Assembly: GCA_027001525.1 (NCBI GenBank)
Contig: JALTMR010000255.1
Span: 1-17,281 of the forward strand
DNA: 17,281 bases
Direction: 5' to 3'
Source of the DNA: Gammaproteobacteria bacterium
Lineage (GTDB): Bacteria > Pseudomonadota > Gammaproteobacteria > Tenderiales > Tenderiaceae
The notes under the pieces are model-generated. The model was not told the origin of the DNA and ran no database searches. It was given only the letters and a program-made list of their open reading frames with translations. Of the stretch, positions 11,308 through 17,281 are shown one piece after another. Position 1 is the first letter of the stretch. The number at the start of each line of letters is the position of its first letter. Position numbers and translations under genes: made by a program.

Positions 11308-12009
11308 TTAAGATAATGGCTGCCACTGGTCGTTCTGGAAGCCTTCGAGCGGTTTAAAGTGCGCCTTGTAGCGCATTTCCCGGCACGCTTCGATCCAGTA
11401 ACCGAGATAGAGCCAGGGACGTTGCAGCCGTTGAGTTTCCCTGATCTGCCAGAGAATTGCATAGGTGCCGAGCCCCCGGCTTGCCAGTGCGGGTTCGAAA
11501 AATGTGTAGACTGCCGAGCAGCCGTTCGGGAGGTGGTCGGTAACGGCGACAGCGATCAGCTGGCCATCCAGACGAAATTCGTGGAAGCAGGTGTTCACCC
11601 CGGCGCTGGTCAGGAAGGAGAGATACTCCTCCCTGGAGGGGTTGGCCATGCTGCTGTCCGTGTGACGACTCTGGAGATAGCGTTGGTAAAGCGCAAAATG
11701 TTCGGGGTTGAATTGCGCTGGATGGGGTGAGTGGCAGATCGCCTCGTTTTGTTTCCAGTTGCGGCGTTGGCTGCGGTTTGGTTTGAACTGTTGCACCGGC
11801 AGGCGCAAAGCGACACAGGCCTGACATTGATCACAGTGCGGTCGGTAGAGCATGTCGCCGCTGCGCCGAAAGCCAAAATCCGCCAGTTGGCTGCAGATTT
11901 CGGTATCGATTTTCTGTGCCGGGTCCAGCACCAGGTTGCGTGCCTTTTGCTGCGGCAGATAGCTGCAGTCGAATTCAACAGTGGCGTAGCATCGCAGGGA
12001 TTGAGTCAT
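11308..12009 (-). CDS. bpt: Aspartate/glutamate leucyltransferase (arginyl-tRNA--protein transferase family)
   Basis: Bpt transfers leucine from Leu-tRNA to proteins with N-terminal Asp or Glu, making them ClpS substrates. The 233-aa protein shows the N-terminal ATE domain with CSYLPQQKARN at 15-25, the cysteine cluster CDQCQAC at 59-65 and the C-terminal ATE domain. The latter includes YTFFEP, LGTYAILWQI, YLGYWIEAC and the YKAHFKPLE end. Bacterial members of this length adjacent to aat are the Bpt/Ate group; by homology with the Vibrio enzyme they use leucine rather than arginine, which cannot be proved from sequence alone. ATG 12009 overlaps the aat stop (ATGA), and no Shine-Dalgarno is seen, so it probably relies on translational coupling. 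The longer frame to 12045 is rejected. Confidence 0.93.
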   Translation of the reverse strand: MTQSLRCYATVEFDCSYLPQQKARNLVLDPAQKIDTEICSQLADFGFRRSGDMLYRPHCDQCQACVALRLPVQQFKPNRSQRRNWKQNEAICHSPHPAQFNPEHFALYQRYLQSRHTDSSMANPSREEYLSFLTSAGVNTCFHEFRLDGQLIAVAVTDHLPNGCSAVYTFFEPALASRGLGTYAILWQIRETQRLQRPWLYLGYWIEACREMRYKAHFKPLEGFQNDQWQPLS

Positions 12010-12731
12010 TGTGTCGGCAGTGGATTGATGTCCTGATCGAAGCACCAGGGTGAGGGTCTGCCTGGCAGATCCCGGTGGTGTTTTAGCAGCGAAAGAAAGT
12101 CGGCTCGGGGGATGTCAATGGCACCGAGGCTGTGCAGGTGTCTGGAGCTGACCTGGCAGTCGATGGCTCGGTAGTGCCAGCGCTGGAGTTGGCTGGTCAG
12201 ATATACGAAAGCCACCTTCGATGCATTGGGTTCCCGGCTAAACATCGACTCACCAAAGAAAATCCGACCGATAGCAACGCCATAAAGGCCGCCGACCAAT
12301 TTATCGTCTTGCCACGCCTCCACGCTGTGCGCATGGCCAAGACGGTGCAAGGCGACGTAGGCTTCGAATATTTCAGGGCTGATCCACGTCTCCTGTTCAT
12401 AGCTCCGAGGTTCGGCACAAGCGGTCATCACGCCTTCAAAGTCCTGGTCGAACGTGATGTTGAAACGTTTCTGGCGGATGATTTTGCGCAGGCTGCGGGA
12501 AACATGGAGCGCTTCGGGAAAGAGAACCGCACGGGGGTTGGGGGACCACCACAAAATGGGCTGGTCTTCGCTGTACCAGGGGAAAATGCTCTGTCGATAA
12601 GCGGCGATAAGGCGCGCCGGGCTCAGGTCGCCGCCCACTGCCAGCAGGCCATCGGGCTCGTTGAGCGCCAGTTCAACCGGGGGGAATTGCGTTACATCGT
12701 CGTGGCTGTCGAGCCAATAGGGGGCTGGCAT
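12006..12731 (-). CDS. aat: Leucyl/phenylalanyl-tRNA--protein transferase
   Basis: Aat moves Leu or Phe from aminoacyl-tRNA to proteins with N-terminal Arg or Lys (and some Met), creating primary N-degrons. The 241-aa protein carries all family blocks: GLLAVGGDLSPARLIAAYRQSIFPWYS at 28-54, ILWWSPNPRAVL at 59-70, GHAHSVEAW at 132-140, LVGGLYGVAIGRIFFGESMFS at 145-165 and AIDCQ at 189-193. The last contains the active-site aspartate and glutamine known from the E. coli enzyme. The start matches the family; no good ribosome-binding site is visible. It overlaps bpt by ATGA and lies 90 bp after pilZ on the same strand, so it may be read from trxB-pilZ or from its own promoter. Confidence 0.97.
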   Translation of the reverse strand: MPAPYWLDSHDDVTQFPPVELALNEPDGLLAVGGDLSPARLIAAYRQSIFPWYSEDQPILWWSPNPRAVLFPEALHVSRSLRKIIRQKRFNITFDQDFEGVMTACAEPRSYEQETWISPEIFEAYVALHRLGHAHSVEAWQDDKLVGGLYGVAIGRIFFGESMFSREPNASKVAFVYLTSQLQRWHYRAIDCQVSSRHLHSLGAIDIPRADFLSLLKHHRDLPGRPSPWCFDQDINPLPTQ

Positions 12732-12768
12732 GGCGGCTATCTGCGAAAAGAGGCAAGGCCAGGGCAGA

Positions 12769-12790
12769 AATCCCCGCGCAGGCGGGGATT
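12769..12790. terminator. Strong hairpin between pilZ and aat
   Basis: A perfect 9-bp stem is formed by AATCCCCGC (12769-12777) and GCGGGGATT (12782-12790) with a 4-nt GCAG loop. It lies 31 nt past the pilZ stop and 38 nt before the aat start, in the direction of transcription. On that strand only a short TTTC follows, so termination would be partial. It could attenuate read-through from trxB-pilZ into aat, or protect the trxB-pilZ mRNA end. Confidence 0.55.
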
Positions 12791-12821
12791 CGTCAGTTGC
12801 GTTGATGGGATGGTGCGGTGG

Positions 12822-13115
12822 TCAGTGCTCAAGTGTGCCTGCCACTTCGTAGAGCCTGGCGGCTTCGTCTCGCCCTACCCGGGTGACCGTTAGTTTGGCC
12901 TCCAGAGGGGGCGTGATGCTGGCCCCGGGGTGGACGGTGACCTCCAGCACCTCGCCTGTCTCCACTGTGGCCGGCGTGGTAAAGCAGAGTCCGCTGGCAC
13001 TGAGGTCTTTGGTTTGCCCCTGATTGGTTTCGCGGCCACCGAGGCGTCTGAAATCGACGTTAGATGTTATCGCCACGCGGATAAAACCGCGCTTTTCGTT
13101 GTGTTCCTCAATCAT
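12822..13115 (-). CDS. PilZ-domain protein (predicted cyclic di-GMP receptor)
   Basis: This 97-aa protein is essentially one PilZ domain. The c-di-GMP binding signature is complete: RxxxR as RGFIR at 9-13, and (D/N)xSxxG as DLSASG at 37-42, followed by beta strands LCFTTPATV, VLEVTVHP and AKLTVTRVGRDEAARLYEVAG. No second domain, signal peptide or membrane segment is present. Single-domain PilZ proteins act by binding partners, here unknown. ATG 13115 follows AGAGG by about 6 nt. It lies 39 bp after trxB on the same strand and is probably cotranscribed with it. A PilZ gene is not part of the trxB-aat neighbourhood I know from E. coli or Pseudomonas, so its presence here may be lineage-specific. 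Confidence 0.85.
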   Translation of the reverse strand: MIEEHNEKRGFIRVAITSNVDFRRLGGRETNQGQTKDLSASGLCFTTPATVETGEVLEVTVHPGASITPPLEAKLTVTRVGRDEAARLYEVAGTLEH

Positions 13116-13154
13116 GCCAACCTCTTCGCTTGCCTCTCGTTCGACCGCTGGTGG

Positions 13155-14409
<1,255 letters not shown>

Positions 14410-16764
14410 TTGGGACAGGCAGTAAAGAAGAGCACGAAGAGTACAAAGAGGAGTCAACCCGGTAGTCACATCAGCAGCAGGTTGCGCGAGGGTGCGTTGC
14501 TGGTGTTCAGTGCGGTGGCGCTCTATCTGCTGGTGTCGCTGGTCAGTTATCACGCCACTGATCCGGGCTGGTCCCACAGTGGGGCGGTAAAGGGGTTGGA
14601 AAATGCCGGGGGTGTGGTGGGTGCCTGGTTTGCTGACGTCTTTCTCTACCTCTTTGGTTACCTCGCCTACCTCTTTCCCACCATGGTGGCCTATTCCGGT
14701 TGGCTTCTGTTCAAAGGGCGGAAAGAGGAGGATGCAACGTCGCTGGCAGAGTTCAGCCTGCGTGGTGGCGGTTTTCTGCTGATGCTCACCGCCGGCTGCG
14801 CGCTGGGGACACTCCACTTTGGTGCGCCTACTGAGCTACCACTCAACGCGGGTGGCATTTTGGGTGAAGTCGTGGGGGGTGCCCTGGAGGGGCTGTTTAG
14901 CTTCGTTGGTGCAACCTTGTTGCTGGTGGCGCTTTTTCTCACCGGGGTGACCCTGTTTACCGGTCTGTCATGGATCTGGCTTGCCGATGTGGTGGGGGGC
15001 GGAACTCTGGAGTTTATCGCCATGGTACGCGGCTGGATCGGTGCCTTGCGGGACTACATGGCGGCCCGAAAGGCGAAGAAAGCAGCTCAGGCCCCGGCGG
15101 TGGCGGCGGCAAAGGCCGCCAGGGTGGAAGCTCGGCGAGAGAAGAAAGAAGAGAAACAAAAAGCACGCAAGGCCCCCCGCATCGAGCCTGTTGTCAAACA
15201 GGTGGAGGTCAGTGACCGGGTTCAGAAAGAGAAGCAGCAGAAGCTATTCAAGGAAGATATGCTGGATGGTCATTTGCCCGCCCTTGGCCTGCTGGATGCG
15301 GCAGAGCCCAGCGGAAAGGGGCTGACCCACGAAGAGCTTGAGGCGACCTCGCGCCAGGTGGAGGCCAAGCTCAAGGATTTTAATGTCAACGTGGAGGTGG
15401 TGGCCGTGCACCCCGGCCCGGTGATTACCCGCTACGAGTTGAATCCGGGGCCCGGCGTCAAGGGGGCCCAGGTGGCCAATCTGGCCAAGGATCTGGCTCG
15501 CGGCCTCTCCGCGATCAGCGTGCGGGTGGTGGATGTGATTCCCGGCAAGCCCTTTATTGGCCTGGAGCTGCCGAATGTACATCGCGAGATGGTGCGTCTC
15601 AGCGAGTTGCTGCAATCAAAACAGTACGACCGCTCCGCCTCGCCGCTGACCCTGGCTCTGGGCAAGGATATCGGCGGTCTGCCGGTGGTGGCCGATCTGG
15701 CCAAAATGCCCCACCTGTTAGTGGCCGGTACCACCGGTTCGGGTAAATCAGTGGCGGTGAATGCCATGTTGCTGAGCATTCTCTACAAAGCGACGCCCGA
15801 ACAGGTGCGGCTGATTATGGTTGACCCGAAGATGCTGGAGCTGTCGATCTACGACGGCATTCCCCACCTGCTGGCCCCGGTGGTGACCGACATGAAAGAG
15901 GCGGCCAACGCGCTGCGCTGGTGCGTGGTGGAGATGGACCGGCGCTATCGCCTGATGGCGGCGATGGGGGTGCGCAACGTGGCGGGGTTTAACCGCAAGG
16001 TGCAGGAAGCCATCGACAAGGGGGAGGCCATTATGCACCCCTTTGCCGACCTGCCTGCCGAAGGCGAAGCCCCGGAAACGCTCAAGCCCATGCCCTACAT
16101 CGTCGTCGTAGTTGACGAGCTGGCTGACATGATGATGGTGGTGGGCAAAAAAGTGGAAGAGCTGATCGCCCGCCTGGCACAAAAGGCCCGTGCCTGCGGC
16201 ATTCACCTGCTGTTGGCGACCCAGCGCCCCTCGGTGGATGTGTTGACCGGCCTGATCAAGGCCAACATCCCGACGCGTATCGCCTTTCAGGTCTCCTCCA
16301 AAATCGACTCCCGTACCATCCTTGACCAGATGGGTGCCGAGGCGCTGCTGGGCCACGGCGATATGCTCTACCTGCCTCCCGGCACCGCTGTGCCGACCCG
16401 GGTGCACGGGGCGTTTGTGGACGATCACGAAGTTCATAACGTGGTGGAGGCGTGGAAGTCTCTCGGGGTGCCGGACTACATCGACGAGATCCTCGACGGG
16501 CCGGAGACCGACAACGTTGATCTTGCCGTCATTGATGGCACGGGTGGTGGCGCTGCTGACGAGGCAGATCCCCTCTACGACCAGGCCATTGCCATTGTGA
16601 CGGAGACGCGGCGAGCCTCGGTGTCCGGCATTCAGCGTCGTCTTAAAATTGGTTACAACCGTGCCGCGCGCATGGTGGAAGACATGGAGCGGGCCGGCGT
16701 GGTCAGCCCGATGCAATCGAACGGTGTGCGTGAAGTGTTGGCGCCACCCCCTCCCAAGGATTGA
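14410..16764 (+). CDS. ftsK: DNA translocase FtsK
   Basis: FtsK anchors in the division septum and pumps DNA toward dif for chromosome-dimer resolution. From TTG 14410 it has 784 aa. About four membrane segments lie near 29-47, 78-99, 121-136 and 163-184. A Lys/Ala/Glu-rich linker of about 70 residues (215-285) follows, then the motor with Walker [10 protein letters not shown] at 439-447 and Walker B YIVVVVDE at 563-570. The DNA-reading gamma domain lies at 720-784 ([24 protein letters not shown]). The linker is very short compared with the roughly 600 residues of E. coli FtsK. No in-frame ATG exists before the membrane domain, so a TTG or GTG start is required. TTG 14410 follows GGGGTG and gives MGQAVKKS; GTG 14374 and TTG 14335 are alternatives. 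lolA follows 4 nt after the stop. Confidence 0.96.
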   Translation: MGQAVKKSTKSTKRSQPGSHISSRLREGALLVFSAVALYLLVSLVSYHATDPGWSHSGAVKGLENAGGVVGAWFADVFLYLFGYLAYLFPTMVAYSGWLLFKGRKEEDATSLAEFSLRGGGFLLMLTAGCALGTLHFGAPTELPLNAGGILGEVVGGALEGLFSFVGATLLLVALFLTGVTLFTGLSWIWLADVVGGGTLEFIAMVRGWIGALRDYMAARKAKKAAQAPAVAAAKAARVEARREKKEEKQKARKAPRIEPVVKQVEVSDRVQKEKQQKLFKEDMLDGHLPALGLLDAAEPSGKGLTHEELEATSRQVEAKLKDFNVNVEVVAVHPGPVITRYELNPGPGVKGAQVANLAKDLARGLSAISVRVVDVIPGKPFIGLELPNVHREMVRLSELLQSKQYDRSASPLTLALGKDIGGLPVVADLAKMPHLLVAGTTGSGKSVAVNAMLLSILYKATPEQVRLIMVDPKMLELSIYDGIPHLLAPVVTDMKEAANALRWCVVEMDRRYRLMAAMGVRNVAGFNRKVQEAIDKGEAIMHPFADLPAEGEAPETLKPMPYIVVVVDELADMMMVVGKKVEELIARLAQKARACGIHLLLATQRPSVDVLTGLIKANIPTRIAFQVSSKIDSRTILDQMGAEALLGHGDMLYLPPGTAVPTRVHGAFVDDHEVHNVVEAWKSLGVPDYIDEILDGPETDNVDLAVIDGTGGGAADEADPLYDQAIAIVTETRRASVSGIQRRLKIGYNRAARMVEDMERAGVVSPMQSNGVREVLAPPPPKD

Positions 16765-16768
16765 TTTT

Positions 16769-17281
16769 ATGATTAGAAAACTGGCTGCGGCGCTGGTAAG
16801 CGTCACTCTATGGCTGTCTGCGGGGCTATCCGTGGCCGCCGCTGCCCAGGAGGGCGGTACGGCAAAAGAGAATGAGCTTGTCGCCTTTCTTGCGGGCTTT
16901 AAAACCTTGAAGGCGGACTTCGAACAGGCCACCTACGATCAAAACGGCCGCGAGTTGCAAAACATGCTGGGTTCGCTGGTCATTCAGCGGCCGGGGCGGT
17001 TTCGCTGGGACTACCAGACTCCCTACGAGCAGTTGATCATCGCCGACGGCCAGAAGGTCTGGTTCTACGATGTCGATCTGGAACAGGTGACCGTCAAGCC
17101 TCAGGCTCAGGCGCTGGGCAATACGCCGGGGGAGCTGTTGAGTCGGGGAGGGGCGCTGGCTGAGAATTTCGATGTGCAGTTTTCCTACGTTCGCAACGGC
17201 TTGAACTGGTACAGTCTCGAACCCAAGGCGCGGGACGCCACCTTTGAGCGCCTGAGTCTGGGCATGGCCGGCGGCTTGCTG
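16769..17281 (+). CDS. lolA: Outer-membrane lipoprotein carrier protein LolA (truncated by window end)
   Basis: LolA carries lipoproteins across the periplasm from LolCDE to LolB. The frame is open for 171 codons to the window edge, with no stop. It begins MIRKLAAALVSVTLWLSAGLSVAAAAQ, a classical signal peptide with likely cleavage after the Ala run near residue 26. The mature part shows the family pattern: FLAGFKTLKADFEQ, then GSLVIQRPGRFRWDYQTPYEQLIIADGQKVWFYDVDLEQVTVKP, and later NWYSLEPKARDATFERLSLGM. The AAGGA ribosome-binding site (16756-16760) lies inside the end of ftsK, 8 nt before the ATG, so ftsK and lolA form an operon. The ftsK-lolA order is conserved in E. coli and Pseudomonas. 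Confidence 0.95.
   Translation, partial: MIRKLAAALVSVTLWLSAGLSVAAAAQEGGTAKENELVAFLAGFKTLKADFEQATYDQNGRELQNMLGSLVIQRPGRFRWDYQTPYEQLIIADGQKVWFYDVDLEQVTVKPQAQALGNTPGELLSRGGALAENFDVQFSYVRNGLNWYSLEPKARDATFERLSLGMAGGLL

Noticed and set aside
12132..12893. 253-codon plus-strand frame opposite aat and part of pilZ
   Set aside because: Antisense shadow; aat on the other strand has every conserved family block, and this frame has none of any family I know.
15748..16932. 394-codon minus-strand frame opposite ftsK
   Set aside because: Long but antisense to the conserved ftsK motor, with an excess of His, Arg and Val that comes from reverse reading of GC-rich codons; it also crosses the ftsK-lolA junction.

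Overview
The window is a stretch of core chromosome from a gammaproteobacterium of moderately high GC. The proteins resemble free-living members of the Pseudomonas/Chromatiales side of the class more than enteric bacteria: a monomeric NADP isocitrate dehydrogenase, both N-end-rule transferases (Aat and Bpt), a PilZ protein and a short-linker FtsK. The genus cannot be fixed from sequence alone. No mobile element, CRISPR array, rRNA or tRNA was seen.

Layout. Positions 163-5175 are all on the minus strand. In transcription order they run rluE; then a marR regulator with a class II cytochrome c gene; then mnmA-hflD-purB. The monomeric isocitrate dehydrogenase (5311-7536, plus) faces a cspD-type cold-shock gene (minus) across a strong bidirectional terminator. 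A 429-bp gap rich in small inverted repeats separates cspD from the divergent clpS-clpA pair (plus). clpA meets infA tail to tail with overlapping stop codons. On the minus strand, trxB-pilZ and aat-bpt-infA lead down to that junction. ftsK and a truncated lolA run rightward off the window edge.

How the genes work together. aat, bpt, clpS and clpA supply every dedicated step of the bacterial N-degron pathway except the ClpP protease. The rest is housekeeping: purine synthesis (purB), tRNA and rRNA modification (mnmA, rluE), initiation (infA), carbon flux to 2-oxoglutarate (icd), redox (trxB), chromosome segregation (ftsK) and lipoprotein sorting (lolA). From memory, the order lolA-ftsK-trxB-aat-ate-infA-clpA-clpS-cspD-icd/idh-mnmA-hflD-purB matches Pseudomonas aeruginosa. 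In E. coli the same genes form two separate blocks.

The accessory-looking parts are the marR-cytochrome pair, which lies where E. coli has nudJ and has a candidate operator, and pilZ between trxB and aat. I found no convincing new multi-gene system. The best leads are the marR operator and its cytochrome target, the cspD-clpS gap, the alternative hairpins before mnmA, and a promoter-like motif shared by mnmA and icd.
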